Made by a program: the position numbers and the translations under genes
The notes under the pieces: generated by a model
Told to the model about the DNA's origin: nothing
Database searches by the model: none
Seen by the model: only the letters and a program-made list of their open reading frames with translations
DNA from: Apophysomyces variabilis
Taxonomy: Eukaryota; Mucoromycota; Mucoromycetes; Mucorales; Mucoraceae
Assembly (NCBI GenBank): GCA_002749535.1
Contig: MZZL01000031.1
Span: 62,001 to 126,000, forward strand
Direction: 5' to 3'
Length of the DNA stretch: 64,000 bases
Shown: positions 1 through 11,924 of the stretch, in pieces
Layout of the letters: the number at the start of each line of letters is the position of its first letter
Numbering within the stretch: position 1 is the first letter of the stretch

Positions 1-452
1 GGAACGTGCTGAGTCATGAGTTTCGCACCGTCAGTTCCTGCATTAAATAAGCACTGGCCCGTGTTCATGTGCGCACAGGGTAATTGTTTAAGACTGCGGA
101 AAACCCGTATTTGGGAAAATTGCGGGGGACATCAAGTAATAGCCTGAGAAATTCCCTCTTATGTCTGCATAAATTTCCTACTGCATCTCTATAGTGGATT
201 TTAGACGACAATTTTCGCAGGGAAGAACATCTTTAATGCATTGAACTATTGGACGTGCCTGATGAATCCTGCATTCAACTATCCGCAAAGCAGGACCATA
301 TTATCTATCTTTTAGTTAAAGCAGACAGTTTTCCGTATGCTAATATACACGTCTTTAGCAAAAAGCTTTCTTCAGTAATAAGCAAAATAAAACAGATAAT
401 ATCTAGCATGCGAAGTGTTTTATGTACAAAAAGTTGTCTGGAAGATAGGAAA
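1..452. other. 3' flank of RPC2, no gene seen
   Basis: Non-coding sequence downstream of the RPC2 stop. A 69-codon open frame at 249-458 (+) has no recognisable features and lacks splice or family support. I see no RNA gene. Confidence 0.5.
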
Positions 453-3400
453 CTATAAAGCGTCATCTAAAATCATTCTTGGTGAAATATTCATTGCCAT
501 CAACTCCTGGAACAATAGCTTGGCAGCATATGGTATCTGCATTGTCTTGACGTGTTTACTGCTCTTGCAGTATTGGCACCACCCAGCATAACCAATCAGA
601 CCACAGCTATCACAGACATGAACTTCAAAGGCGTCGGATGAAATCATCAGTCGTTCGAGGAGAAGCATACTAGCACCATAACCAATCAGACAATCACGCT
701 CCATTTCTCCGAGACGAAGACCACCATCACGCGATCGACCTTCGGTTGGTTGTCGAGTTAAAGTGGCACGAGGACCACTAAAGAACAAAGTTACGCTTAG
801 CCTTTATTGCTTACTATTGCTTATGACTTACCGAGCACGTGCGTGCATTTTATCGATAACCATGTGTTTCAACTTTTGGTAGTAGATCGGTCCAAAGAAG
901 ATATACGCAGATAGAGGTTCGCCAGTGATACCTTTGATCATTCTTGTTACCGAAACTGCGTTTCATCGTGCAATAACCCACCTGATGTTACATAGTCCTT
1001 TCCAGAATAGTTAAAGCCATGCTCAATCAAGATTTTGCTCATGTCTTCCACTTTGCTTCCGCCGAATGCTGTACCGTACTGCAATTTGCCAGCTAGAACG
1101 CCTGCTTTACCTGCAAGCAGCTCAATCATTTTACCAACTGTCATACGAGAAGGGAAACCGTGGGGGTTCATAATGATGTCAGGGCAGATACCAAGATCCG
1201 AGAATGGCATGTCTTCCTGTTGTACAATGATACCACAAACACCTTTCTGTCCGTGACGCGATGAAAACTTATCTCCAAGTTCTGGTCTTCGAGTTTGACG
1301 GATATTGACTTTAATGAGAGTTTGATCACTTTCAGTTGTCGTGAATAGCACTTTGTCAACGTAGCCTGTGTGAGGGGACTTGTATCGCATTGGTGCATGT
1401 TTGTATGTTACGGTCTGGGCAGCGCCAGCTACACCTGAATCCACGCCACTGCCCGTTGGAACTTGCTTGTTGATAAAGATCGATCCTGATTCCAATGGTT
1501 CTCCCACACCAGCGATACCATCTTGCTCAATACCATCAAAGGTGGGATTCCACATATCTGAGTCCGGCTTTGGTGGGTCCGCCAGACGATCGTGCCTATC
1601 TATGATTTCAGCAAACAAGTAGTACACCACTGCCTCACCACGTACGTTCCATTAGGATATCGTTTTACGAGTGTGCTATACTTTCTCATCACTTGGCAAC
1701 GGCCGAATCCACGATCAAGACCCGACTACGAAGGGATGGTTAGCTTTGCGCTTACAAAATCTCTTGGATATCTTACTTTGTTCAAAACTAGGGCGTCCTC
1801 AATATCATATCCAGAGTAACTCATAACAGCGACTGTGGCATTTTGACCCGCAGGCAGCTAGACATCATACATGAGTATATTGTACGTGTCATGAATCATG
1901 GTAAAATGATACCTTGTCGTAATTGATCAACTCAATTGTCTTCGATTTTACCATGGGTTGCTGAGGATAGACCATCAAGTAAATAAGTGTTTCGATACGA
2001 TTCAATTGATTGTAACCAATGGCTCCAATAGCTTGTTTACCCATAGCACATTGGTACCTGGAATTTTTGTCATTAAATTCATATTATATTAATCCTACTA
2101 CTTACGTATTACGAGGCGACTGATTGTGATGCGGATATGGAATCAGGCCAGCCACAGCACCAAGAATAGTAAAAGGCTCAATTTCCAAATGGGTTGATTG
2201 CGGGATGATATCACGTTCATAAGTAGCGATGTTTGCATCGCTCTCCTCATTTACGTCCAAGTATTCTACAAGACCTTTCTTCAGGAAGTCATCGAACGTT
2301 AACTTCTCAGCAATAAGATCCTGATATGGAGAAGTCAGTATCACCACTAACAGCAGAAGCCAAAATGGATCCACTTACGTCAATATGCTGCTGTGTTACT
2401 CTTGGTTTGCCCTTCTCAACGATAATAAGAGGACGACAAATACGGCCACCATCGGAAGACAAATTTACGGTTCTTTGATGAGTATTAACAAATACCGTAA
2501 CAAATTCCGAAATGCGTCCTGCACGCCGAAGGCGGCGGAAATCTGCGACGAACTTCTGAGCACGTCGGGTAACACCCAAGATACCACCGTTCAAAAGTAC
2601 AATAAAGACATTAGGAGCGTAAACTTCTGCACCAGTGAGGAGATTCATGTCTAAAGTAATATTGGTTAGCGCTTGCTTAAGGTTATGCAAGATAATTTAC
2701 CTTCAACACCTAATGTAAAAGCGATCTTTCGAATCGGCTCTTCCTCGTCATCCGTCGTAATATGGGTCATCAATGCCAGGTTTTTGACGAGACCACAAGC
2801 TTCACCTTCAGGTGTATCCGAAGGACATAGCATACCCCATTGGGAAGGCTATAAGCGGCATGAATAATAGAATCGCAAGAAGTTTTTCTCTTCCATTGCA
2901 TACCTGGAGAGCTCTTGGACCAGACACTTTTCGAGTTTTTTCAAACTGTGATGAGATTCTGGTCATCATACCAAGAGCAGAGATATATGAAAGGCGAGAT
3001 AAAACTTGCGTGATACCGGCTCGGTCCATTTTGAAACGCTTCAACACCCAATTTCCGGTGGAGATCGCTCTGATAATACCGCTAGTAATGTGGTCACCAT
3101 GCAGGATCAATTGATTGAATATATCAAATTCTTGCGTGCGGTTTGGTTTCTTAAGAACTTTGTCTGCGTTCATCTTCAAATCCGAGTTGAACTTTTTGAA
3201 TAAATCTTCAAAAAGCAAAGAAAGCAATTGACCAGCCCTAGGTGCATAAACTTTAGTCAAGCACTTCCTAATATTCTCATACATACAGTTCCAGCCGTTT
3301 GTTACCGACATAATCACGATCATCGACCTGGACGTCGTCCCCCATTGCCACAAGCACACGTCTTATCATCATGGCCGCATAAATACTCTTCTCGCGGAAA

Positions 3401-4728
3401 TTCAAGTTCTCTACCGGCACGTGAGCCAAGATAACGGTTGCCAACACTTCCAACGCTTCCTCTGCCTAACCCATCATAGATCGTTAAAAGGAGCTACAGT
3501 AGCCCTATAAACTTACAATTGATTTGCGAATGGTCGCCAATTTTCTGTTTACTTTGACCTTTGCTCCAATATACTCCAGTGCCTGTATCTGGGAGAAAAC
3601 GCGTAATTTTGCTGCTTCCTCGATATTAATAGCGAACGTATCATGCAAATCATGATCATTGCCGCATACGAGCTGTGCAATTTCCCGATCGGATTGGATA
3701 CCCAAAGCCTACAAATTACAATTAAGAATTGTGTCGTAGAATATCCCTGATGGTACCTTCATGAAAATCACGACAGGAACATCTTCCGCAATCGAGTTAT
3801 GGCGCAGGTATATCTTATTGTTTTTGACAAATATGGCCGTCTTCGATTTACGTTCGTGCGTAGAACTATTTCGACATAAGATATTAAATTTATAAGATAA
3901 CCATGCTTACCTCTGTACATTAGCAACAATACTGCCTTTTCTGTCAATGTCCACAATGATACGATTTTTGGACAACTGTTCTTGTACCAAGATAACTTTT
4001 TCAGTACCCTTTACAACAAAATAACCGCCTATAGGCAAGCTTCAGTATATAGAATCCATCGAGGCAAACTGTCGATTTACCTGGATCCAAGGGACATTCC
4101 CTCATGCGTGCTAATTCAGCCTCGGATTTGCCACGTAGAACGCAATGTGACGAACGCAACATGACAGGCATACGACCGATGTTCACATTCTTTCGTTTCA
4201 CAATCTGTTTGCCACGAGTATATTCCACATCCACGTATATATTAGCGGAGTAGGTAAGATCGCGCAGACGACATTCATGAGGAGTATAGCTTCGATTAGC
4301 TACATCGGCATCAGTTCGTTCCGGCATACCAACGCGGATCCCCGTGTATCTAGTGTATGTACTATGAGCACAAACCATTATATTTTTTTTTGCAGTCTTA
4401 CTTAAGATAGAAGTGAGGATCGACGTCTGATGTCACTTTCTCATTCGCTTTGATGATTTTACGTAATTCAACATTAACAAAATAATCGTAGGAATCGATG
4501 TGCTGTTTGACAAGACCCTTGACTTTGAGAAAAGCGGGCAACAGCTTCCATTTATCCTAAATATACTCTTCATTAGTTGTCCAGCTGTAACCATTGCCGT
4601 ACTTTGATTTCTTTCACGGGCTCGGTCATATGTTTTCCTTCATAATACTCTTGAGTCAGAGGTTCAAAGCCGTCCTTGGCGGCATGGACGTCTTTATCAG
4701 CCTGTGGCATAGGAACGTCTTCGACCAT
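453..4728 (-). CDS. RPC2: DNA-directed RNA polymerase III second-largest subunit (RPC2)
   Basis: Beta-like catalytic subunit of nuclear RNA polymerase III, which makes tRNA, 5S rRNA and U6. A multi-exon gene. The start chosen is the ATG at 4726-4728, giving [20 protein letters not shown]. Landmarks in order: the EYTRGKQ / [10 protein letters not shown] / ECPLDPG protrusion region (about 4.08-4.35 kb), [20 protein letters not shown] (about 4.0 kb), the fork region [20 protein letters not shown] (about 2.9 kb), [15 protein letters not shown] (about 1.8 kb), [20 protein letters not shown] with [16 protein letters not shown] (1.1-1.3 kb), and [20 protein letters not shown]. The C-terminal zinc ribbon [16 protein letters not shown] followed by [11 protein letters not shown] is the Pol III form, not Rpb2. 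Several introns check by phase: 778-831 joins HARAR to GPRA, and another joins SGPRALQ to the downstream SQWG. No lesion was seen, so it is probably functional. Confidence 0.96.
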
Positions 4729-5598
4729 GTGAAAGAGGTTGACAAGAATAATCGCGAGCGCATCCGCAACGCAAGCCACAGAAACGGTGCGGACTCTGAA
4801 GCTTTCAGTATTAAATTCTCCCCATAAAGAAGGGAGGGATTTTTTACAATATGCGCCTGTTTCGAATGATTTTGCATCGATGCATAGGACAAATATACGG
4901 TTGGTTGAGGACCATTTTTGCGCCAACTGAATGGTCATGTATGCCTTGGCTGATCGACGTGTGAGTAACACTTTGGTGAATGTACCTCATCCTGGCTTTA
5001 TTCAATATCTTTGGTTTCATCTCTTTGGTCTTGCACTATAACTATCAATTCAGGCAAACAGAGACAGTTGTCTCATCTTTATGACATGAGTACCTTGCAG
5101 TGATTGAAAAAAAAGTTATATGTAGTCAGCATTATGTTGGCAATAGATCATTTTCTTCGTGTGACGTTCCCATATATTCGGATAGCATGTTGTACCTCTT
5201 TCCTTTATGTATTCTCTCCACTGTACGGACAATCGCACTTCCAATTGATAACGAGTCGAACCGATCTTTTTGTTGTCAATTGTGTATTGTTGATAAGTGT
5301 GATACGGAGCTTCCCATGATGGTGTTGGGTAAGACATCATAAAGATGTTTCAGATGCGTTCCTTTATAAACGCATGTGAAATTGTTCTCGCTTTCTTTTT
5401 CTTTGGACTTCTTTACTCTTTTGCTAGGACTCGTCCCCCTGTTGGTAAGTATACGCGCTTTGGAATTGTACTCTTTGACCTAGACTCTTTACATTGGACA
5501 GTGTTCTCGTGGTTGATGCGGTCGAGGTGCCTTCGCCTGTATGGCCCTCCCGCTCCCACTTTTTTTCTTTCTTTCTTCTTCCCTCGCCCCAGAATGAG
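4729..5598. other. Intergenic, upstream of RPC2
   Basis: Contains the RPC2 5' flank. Short open frames at 5100-5342 and 5345-5677 (+) are low in complexity or hydrophobic and show no family signal. A pyrimidine-rich stretch lies at about 5560-5590. Confidence 0.4.
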
Positions 5599-6045
5599 CA
5601 CCAGCACCTCCTCGCGGAGTGTGTATGTCCTGGATTGGGATAAGGTGTCTGTAAGTACCTTATCTTTTGTTGAATGAGCAATTACATATTGACAACATCT
5701 TTCTTTTCCATCTGTAGCTCCTGGTGGCTGTTTTCTTTAGCAAGTTTTTACTTGTTTTCTTAAAATAATCTGAATACCGTTGGCCATCCTGGACTGGGTG
5801 CGCCGTGGTCCCCAACCCATGCGTTGGGATTACGCTTCGGGGGTAAGTACAAGATGTCAAGTTATCCTTCCATTTACTAACCAGAATATAATTTTTATGC
5901 TACTCGAATGAATTTTGTGTCCTACTGGAGGACCAAGTTGATGTAAGTAAAATATAGTTGCCGCATAATTGATTTTACTAATAACGCATATTTATTTTAA
6001 TTTTAGCGCAAACTTGACCCTTTCATGAACACAAAATCCATTTAG
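5599..6045 (+). other. Possible small spliced gene, unrecognised
   Basis: Several consensus splice signals on the + strand suggest a transcribed unit. ATG at 5594-5596 opens a short peptide MSTSTSSRSVYVLDWDKVS ending at a GTAAGTACC donor. Next comes a hydrophobic segment (LLVAVFFSKFLLVFLK) that stops. A later exon, GLGAPWSPTHALGLRFG, ends at a GTAAGTAC donor. That intron carries a TTTACTAACCAG branch/acceptor and joins in phase to EYNFYATRMNFVSYWRTK at 5884. A final GTAAGT..TTTTAG intron follows. I could not connect the first and last exons in one frame, and I do not recognise the protein. It could be a decayed gene or a small membrane protein. Confidence 0.25.
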
Positions 6046-6676
6046 AGTAGCGTAAAATAATGTTCAATAAACAGTAAACACGAACAAAGTTATCAGTCTC
6101 GCATAATATCAATTGCAGGAAGTGTAGGCGAGCAACATTGTTAGAAAGCAAGAATTAAGTAGGAAAATAATGCAGACAACTAAACACGCTTGCCGCCAGA
6201 CACCGTATAGACTAAAATAGGCAGCGTCTCCTAAAAACTAATTACACAATGTATGAAGATTAAAAATGATGACGCATCTGACACTCTTAGCATTCTATAG
6301 CATGAAGAGATCAACTTCTTAATTTTGGAATTAGAGATTTACTGTTAAGTCAATCTAGATATTCTACTTGGAAAGAAACCAGTGAAGATCTTTTGTGTAT
6401 TTTTTCGTTTCTGACAGTGTTGATATAATCCGGGTGGACATTTGAACTACTGTTGCACCGTAGAGTTCCATATCTAATAAAGCTGGCAATTAAAAAACCG
6501 TGTCGTGCACTGGTTTACCGACTCCCATATCCTTTACCATTAACGTAACGTAATTTCTGAACCAAACCTGGCATAATGATATTATTGATGAAATCAATAG
6601 GCCTGAACGCATAGATTACGTTTATGAACGCAGTATTTTCATAATCTTCCACACAGATCATTGTACAATCAAATGG
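5884..6676. repeat. First copy of a 793-bp direct duplication at an N joint (likely assembly artefact)
   Basis: This stretch reads the same as 6678-7470, and the two copies meet at the single N at 6677. The first copy ends at ...aatcaaatgg exactly where the second copy would continue into unique sequence. That is the pattern expected when two overlapping contigs are abutted instead of merged. No biological repeat boundary or target-site duplication is seen. Confidence 0.8.
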
Positions 6677-6677
6677 N
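6677..6677. other. Scaffold gap (single N)
   Basis: A single ambiguous base separates the two 793-bp copies. Confidence 0.95.
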
Positions 6678-7470
6678 GAATATAATTTTTATGCTACTCG
6701 AATGAATTTTGTGTCCTACTGGAGGACCAAGTTGATGTAAGTAAAATATAGTTGCCGCATAATTGATTTTACTAATAACGCATATTTATTTTAATTTTAG
6801 CGCAAACTTGACCCTTTCATGAACACAAAATCCATTTAGAGTAGCGTAAAATAATGTTCAATAAACAGTAAACACGAACAAAGTTATCAGTCTCGCATAA
6901 TATCAATTGCAGGAAGTGTAGGCGAGCAACATTGTTAGAAAGCAAGAATTAAGTAGGAAAATAATGCAGACAACTAAACACGCTTGCCGCCAGACACCGT
7001 ATAGACTAAAATAGGCAGCGTCTCCTAAAAACTAATTACACAATGTATGAAGATTAAAAATGATGACGCATCTGACACTCTTAGCATTCTATAGCATGAA
7101 GAGATCAACTTCTTAATTTTGGAATTAGAGATTTACTGTTAAGTCAATCTAGATATTCTACTTGGAAAGAAACCAGTGAAGATCTTTTGTGTATTTTTTC
7201 GTTTCTGACAGTGTTGATATAATCCGGGTGGACATTTGAACTACTGTTGCACCGTAGAGTTCCATATCTAATAAAGCTGGCAATTAAAAAACCGTGTCGT
7301 GCACTGGTTTACCGACTCCCATATCCTTTACCATTAACGTAACGTAATTTCTGAACCAAACCTGGCATAATGATATTATTGATGAAATCAATAGGCCTGA
7401 ACGCATAGATTACGTTTATGAACGCAGTATTTTCATAATCTTCCACACAGATCATTGTACAATCAAATGG
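6678..7470. repeat. Second copy of the 793-bp duplication
   Basis: Same sequence as 5884-6676 by eye. It continues into unique sequence at 7471, so this copy is the one joined to the right-hand contig. Confidence 0.8.
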
Positions 7471-7611
7471 GGAATGACATAAAATATATGGAATCATACA
7501 AAACTCAGTAAGAGGAGCTCTGACGCCTATGGATAATTTGATTGTCAGTGATTTGTACCGGAAAATCAAACTAAAGTAATGAAATTCGCCACAGATAACT
7601 CCCGGATACAT
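7309..7611 (-). CDS. Conserved-looking protein fragment, unrecognised
   Basis: An open frame ending AFRPIDFINNIIMPGLVQKL..YGSR then stop. The composition is protein-like (EDYENTAFINVIYAFRPIDF), but no family is recognised. No ATG is supported at its 5' end: the upstream (7600-7780) sequence in the same direction shows only short open stretches and a stop. It may be the last exon of a spliced gene or a decayed copy. Its last 54 codons also occur at 6516-6676 through the assembly duplication. Confidence 0.35.
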   Translation of the reverse strand: MYPGVICGEFHYFSLIFRYKSLTIKLSIGVRAPLTEFCMIPYILCHSPFDCTMICVEDYENTAFINVIYAFRPIDFINNIIMPGLVQKLRYVNGKGYGSR

Positions 7612-9368
7612 GTAGCTAAGTCGATAGACACTTTATATTCAAAGCCGTGTTGTCGCTGTTGCAAGGAAGGTCAAGAGCAACGTTTCAACTTCCTATCACG
7701 ACGTCCTGCGGTACCGGTAGATTATGGAGCCCGGTTGGAAAGTAGTCTTGAGAAGTGCTGCGCGTAGCTTGTCGTACCATATGGTCCCCTTGTTCCACCA
7801 TGATGGTAATCCAACAGACAATCCGGAGACTGTTGCGTGATACATGTTACCGTTCATCAGCGTCCACGCTGGTTTATCCCTTCGTCAGGGCGTCTGGAAA
7901 CCGCTAGTGAAGAGGAGCCAAAAAGAATTTCTGCTCTTGGATGAAGCCCTAGCAAGGAAATGGCTATGATAACCCCCGACTGCACGATGTCGAATCAGAG
8001 CTAACCGAACCAAGACTATGGTTAAACCACCCAGGTTTCCGGGGCATAACAGCGAACGAGAAGAAGAAAAGACCAGAATCGTCCCGAGCCTCTTTAAGGT
8101 GATCTAAAAGGGTCCTAGTAAAAAAAAAAAAAGAAAAGAAAAGGATTCGTCAAATCAAGTGGATATGGCTTTTACACCTGGTATATAATAAGCATCATTA
8201 TAGAATTATTGCATTTTCTTTTATTATTCGCCAATTGAAATCTGTAGATGCATCTTGCATTCGCTTAGATGGCAGCTTGGTATGGCGTTGTCAGTTATTA
8301 GATGAATATGTAAAATAGTAAATTCAGACTTCTGCAAGATGGCAACTAAGTGATTTTTTGGCGTTTAGCTCTTTTTCTTTAAATAGACCAAGCGATTTGG
8401 AGATATAGTACAGCTTGGGCAAACAATAAGAAAGCCCGAAAGACTGCCTATTTAACCGCGTCGCATAAGGATCACAGAATCACTTATTGAATGTAGATTT
8501 AACATAGAATAGGTACCCTAACCATGTCATACATGTCTATATATTTCAAACAGAATAATGGCCTCCTCTGAGTGCTGAACGCGACAAAAGATATACGTGG
8601 AGTTAAGACATTGTTTCATTTTCTTATTATTTGTCATTCGGGAAGAACTATGTAGGAAAACATTTCGTAAGTGCTTCATACTGATGTCACCACTACATTA
8701 ATGCTGTCCTTCGTTCTGACACTGGTCATTTTGAGAGTTATTTACTATTCAAAATACCCACTGGTAAGTCCAAGCGCCATTATTTTCTAGTAGGTAAGGT
8801 TTCATCGGCGACAGAATCGCGCGTCGGTCTTACCAAAAAATTATAGGTGGGCAAGTTGTGGTTATTGAGGAAATACGTATGGTTCTTTCTTGTCAGATCT
8901 AGACATGCCGCAAACAGACGAAGCTATATCATCAACTGCATCTATTACTATACATTTCATTGAATCGGCAAAGAAATGCTCAAAGATCCCGTAGTCCACT
9001 GAATTTTAACTTCTATTTGTCCATAGCGAGTCTTCTATACAGCTCGTTTTCTCAGTCTTTGGAAGCAACGAAGGGATGGTTGAAGACTGTATATCGGATT
9101 GTGGTAAGTTTATTTAAAAGTTGATTAACATCTTATAGTTTGTTTGATAAACAATTTTAGCTGGAATAGCAGGAACATGAGCCTTGTTTTTTAGACTTGC
9201 AATTTTTCAAACTTAATAATGCTTGTTAATGTGGGAAAAAAGGGGAAGAGGGTGGAGAGAAATAAGGAACGAAAACAGAAAAGAAAGAAAGAACACAAAT
9301 AAGATGAACTGTTACAACGTAACAATCACCTATACAACTTTGTTGTCACATTGTAGGGTTCCTCTCCA
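7612..9368. other. Gene-poor interval
   Basis: No convincing coding exon chain or RNA gene. There is an A-rich run at about 8118-8145. An ATG at 8701 opens a short hydrophobic peptide ending at a GTAAGT donor, with no supportable downstream exon. Confidence 0.45.
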
Positions 9369-10046
9369 TCACAGATCCATCAAAATATCGTCAGCTTCAT
9401 CCATATACGAGGTAAGCTCCAAATCCAATTTAGACTGCGCAGTTTTCGGATCCTTCATCATATAGTCATCCAAGGCTTTGTCGAGATCTTCGCTCGTCAC
9501 TTTCTTTGGCTTGTCGCTCGTGCGAGCACCATTGCCTGAACCTTTGCCGCCACCTCGCGCTACGCCACGACCTGCTGTTCCTCGACTACCTCCACGAGCA
9601 GGGACTCCTCTTCGGTTCTGATTAACATGGCCTCGACCTCTCGATGATCCCGTCATCGCTCGTCGATCACGCAATGGACCCGATCGTTCTACACCAGTCA
9701 TAGGAGTAGGACCACCTTTCGATTTCCTAATCCCACCGTTTTTTGGCTTGCCGAGACGGTCTTGAATACCAACCGACAACTTACGACCACTTGCAGCAGC
9801 ATTGGTATTAACCTTTGCACCACGAATGCGACTGAAAACACTAGCCTGGCGGGCCTGTGTCTGACTAGTGGCAGCTGTTGTTGTCTTGTGGGATTTTTCA
9901 AGCTGACTGAATCTACATGAAAATAATAAGTCATCGGATCCCCAGTCAATCTACAGTACGTACCGTTCATTAAGGCCACCAACGCTATAAGTCACGGTCC
10001 GAGTGCTATCGGCTGATTGGGTAAACATACTACGAGTAGGAGCCAT
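9369..10046 (-). CDS. CHTOP/FoP-type RNA-binding mRNA export factor
   Basis: Predicted 208-residue basic nuclear protein of the type that links TREX/Mex67 export to mRNA. Two exons, 9964-10046 and 9369-9912; the intron joins NER to FSQLEK in phase. The start is the ATG at 10044-10046 (MAPTRSMF); a longer in-frame N-terminus to 10145 exists but looks non-coding. Seen in order: an N-terminal LNERFSQL motif like the SLNERF of animal CHTOP; SVFSRIRG and VGIQDRLGKP; an Arg/Gly-rich centre (RGRGHVNQNRRGVPARGG); and a C-terminal FoP-duplication-like segment with LDKALDDYMMKD and LDLELTSYMDEADDILMDL. There is no RRM, which separates it from Yra1/ALY. The family assignment rests on motif order, not an alignment. 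Confidence 0.8.
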
Positions 10047-10233
10047 TCTTCGTTGAATATACAGGCTTTTTAACCGATAAGATAGTAAGTCAATGGTGCC
10101 GGTCACTTTCTCTCCAAAGTTTTTTGAAAAAGTGCCAATTTTCATATCGAAGCGCCGCTACAATATTTAAATGCAGTTTACAAACTATCCAATAAATTTA
10201 TTCCCCGCAAGCTATTTTATCAAGACATACAGC

Positions 10234-10546
10234 ACATGCTGTTTAAAGGAAGCCATGGCTCTTAACGCAGTGATCCTCGTTCTCAAATATCCTGCGGATT
10301 ATCTCAAGTTCAAAATAATCACCGAGCTCCTAAGTATGCTACCATATCAGCTTCTTTAATTACGTAAAATACCGTTATAGTTGTATCGTATGGTGAGCAT
10401 ATTAGAGAAGTATCATGTAATTTTAGGAATGCTAATCTTGCCCTTAATTTGGTAAAGGAGAAAGTAGAAGACAACTAGAAAAATGGAAGTTTTACAGCCC
10501 ATTCATTACGATCCTGTTTTATCCACGTAACGGGATATAGAGTACA
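10234..10546 (+). mobile_element. Fanzor-element relic (copy 0), upstream arm
   Basis: These 313 bp match 22744-23056 essentially base for base and match 30430-30620 and its inverted partner more distantly. They are the region upstream of the Fanzor gene in the other copies. Conserved peptide: ILVLKYP..KIITELL..LPYQL. The sequence stops at the N at 10547. In copy 3 the same point continues into the middle of the Fanzor gene. Confidence 0.75.
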
Positions 10547-10547
10547 N
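10547..10547. other. Scaffold gap (single N) inside the Fanzor relic
   Basis: The flanks match the two ends of a region that in copy 3 is separated by about 1.3 kb (23057-24357). The true gap may therefore hide about 1.3 kb of element, or mark a mis-join between copies. Confidence 0.9.
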
Positions 10548-10940
10548 AGCATCTCACTTGTCAAGTACAATACATCATCAGACAAACGAACCGTCGGTTT
10601 AATTGTAGATCATTTATAGGTGTGCAATAACCGTAGAGAGAAAAAAAAAAAGTAAGATCACCGCTGCGGACGGTGTCACTCGCCATAGCATACTAGTTTG
10701 CAAACATTGTGAAGTACTATGGCAGTGAGATATTAACGCTAGCAAATACTGTTTTCTCGATCGCGCTGTTCACTTTGGTTGGGCGAGAATGGCTGCAATG
10801 GTTCTCCCTTCCCCCAGACTTTACCAATATCCCCAACGTGAACGCAGGTCTTCCCCTCGCAGACATTTCGATTTTTGCTGGAAAGTGCATTAGAAAGTGT
10901 TTACAGTTAGGAATATTAATATCTAACTTTCGTAGTTAAT
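10548..10940 (+). pseudogene. Fanzor C-terminal exons, dead (copy 0)
   Basis: Near-identical to 24358-24696, with a few substitutions and an A-run length difference. After an intron ending ATAG the frame reads VCNNRREK.. ITAADGVTRHSILVCKHCEVLWQ, then TGA at 10726-10728, then DINASKY. It aligns with the intact copy at 34732 onward (VCHSCRC..HHSILVCKNCKMLWDRDVLGSK). The first zinc pair is lost and the RuvC-III Arg codon is a TGA, so no active nuclease can be made. The conserved 3' motif lies about 60 bp further on, at 11000-11047. Confidence 0.8.
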
Positions 10941-10999
10941 ATCATCGGTAAGCCTTTTATCACGTTTTACTAGCAATTATTGGTAAATTCTATTTCCGA

Positions 11000-11047
11000 A
11001 TCTTCAAAAAATTTTGGCGCAATCTACAAAAACTATTGAATAAACTA
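11000..11047 (+). repeat. Conserved Fanzor-downstream motif, copy at 11.0 kb
   Basis: AATCTTCAAAAAATTTTGG, then CGCAATCTACAAAAACTATT and GAATAAACTAG. It matches the motifs at 29713-29764 and 35141-35214 in order and spacing. It is repeated at 12109-12156 by the assembly duplication. Confidence 0.65.
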
Positions 11048-11414
11048 GCGACCAGGACCTTATCGTTGGAGTGCCTATGGTAATATGATATAGTAACTAA
11101 TTTATTGCTGCCTTTTTCCGGGCATTTTCTTAACAATTCATGGGGTTGCTGTAACTGACGCGCTTGTACTGGCATACAAGCGAGTCTATCTTTACCATTG
11201 CTATTGTTAAGATCTCTGCATCCCAAGTTCTGTGAACGCTTTATAAACAGGTTTTCGATTTAACCTGATGAATTGATGTAATATCGCTAAATATGATCCA
11301 TGCTCTTAGATCATTAGCAGACTCTTGAAGCGTTTATCCAATCAATTTCACTTTCCTGCGTGACTCGTATGTGCAATGGCCAAATCCTCACCTCACTGAA
11401 GTCCAAATGCCGTT

Positions 11415-11923
11415 ATGCCTCAAACATCGGACGCGGAAGCGATCTACGCTCAATTTGAGGAGGCTTGCCTGGACTTTCAGGTACTATAATACAATGTTAG
11501 TTTGGGAAACTTATAATTCCACTCGTTCCTTGAAAGGTCCCAGCAACAAGACAGGCAGGGGAACATGTTTTGACATCTTTCCGTCAACTGCCGAAAGCGT
11601 TGCCGATCTGCCAGTATATTCTTAGTCGCGCCGAAAGTCCTATGGTTCAATTTCAAGTAGCATTAGCAATAAGCGAGATTTCCATTCGTGACTATACAAG
11701 TTATGCGCTCGAAGACTTAATGCAGCTCAAAAATTATGCACTCCAATATTGTTTGGACAGAGAAAAGTGAGTTGCTACAATATTTATCATTTGGTATATA
11801 TCTTACACGATAATCTAGAATGCCGAAATATGTCCGCGATCAACTTCTTTTAACAGTGTCCTTGATTACAAAAAGAAGTCTATTAGATGTGTCGGATACA
11901 GATAGAGAATCGATTTATATCCA
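11415..11923 (+). pseudogene. Duplicate 5' part of exportin-4 (assembly artefact)
   Basis: First copy of exons 1-3 of XPO4, starting at the ATG at 11415 and cut at the N at 11924 in mid-exon (after ESIYI). It reads the same as 12524-13032, so I treat it as one gene shown twice, not as a truncated paralogue. Confidence 0.8.
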
Positions 11924-11924
11924 N
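11924..11924. other. Scaffold gap (single N)
   Basis: Joins the two copies of the 1108-bp duplication. Confidence 0.95.

Larger units (their letters stand above)
10816..11923. repeat. First copy of a 1108-bp direct duplication at an N joint (likely assembly artefact)
   Basis: Reads the same as 11925-13032 and abuts it at the N at 11924. It runs from inside the Fanzor relic into exon 3 of exportin-4. This is the same overlap-not-merged pattern as at 6677. Confidence 0.85.

Noticed and set aside
453..4728. Rpb2 (RNA polymerase II) instead of RPC2
   Set aside because: The C-terminal zinc ribbon ([12 protein letters not shown]) and [20 protein letters not shown] block are the Pol III forms.
5345..5677. 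110-codon open frame with hydrophobic start
   Set aside because: Contains pyrimidine-rich low-complexity sequence and a GTAAGT donor near its start; more likely intron/UTR than a continuous protein.
10709..10939. 76-codon open frame (and its twin at 24515-24727)
   Set aside because: It is a shadow frame over the Fanzor C-terminal exon; the homologous frame is the one giving HSILVCKHC.
11415..11923. A second, truncated exportin-4 gene
   Set aside because: It is an exact-looking repeat of 12524-13032 and ends at an N in mid-exon; best explained as contig overlap.
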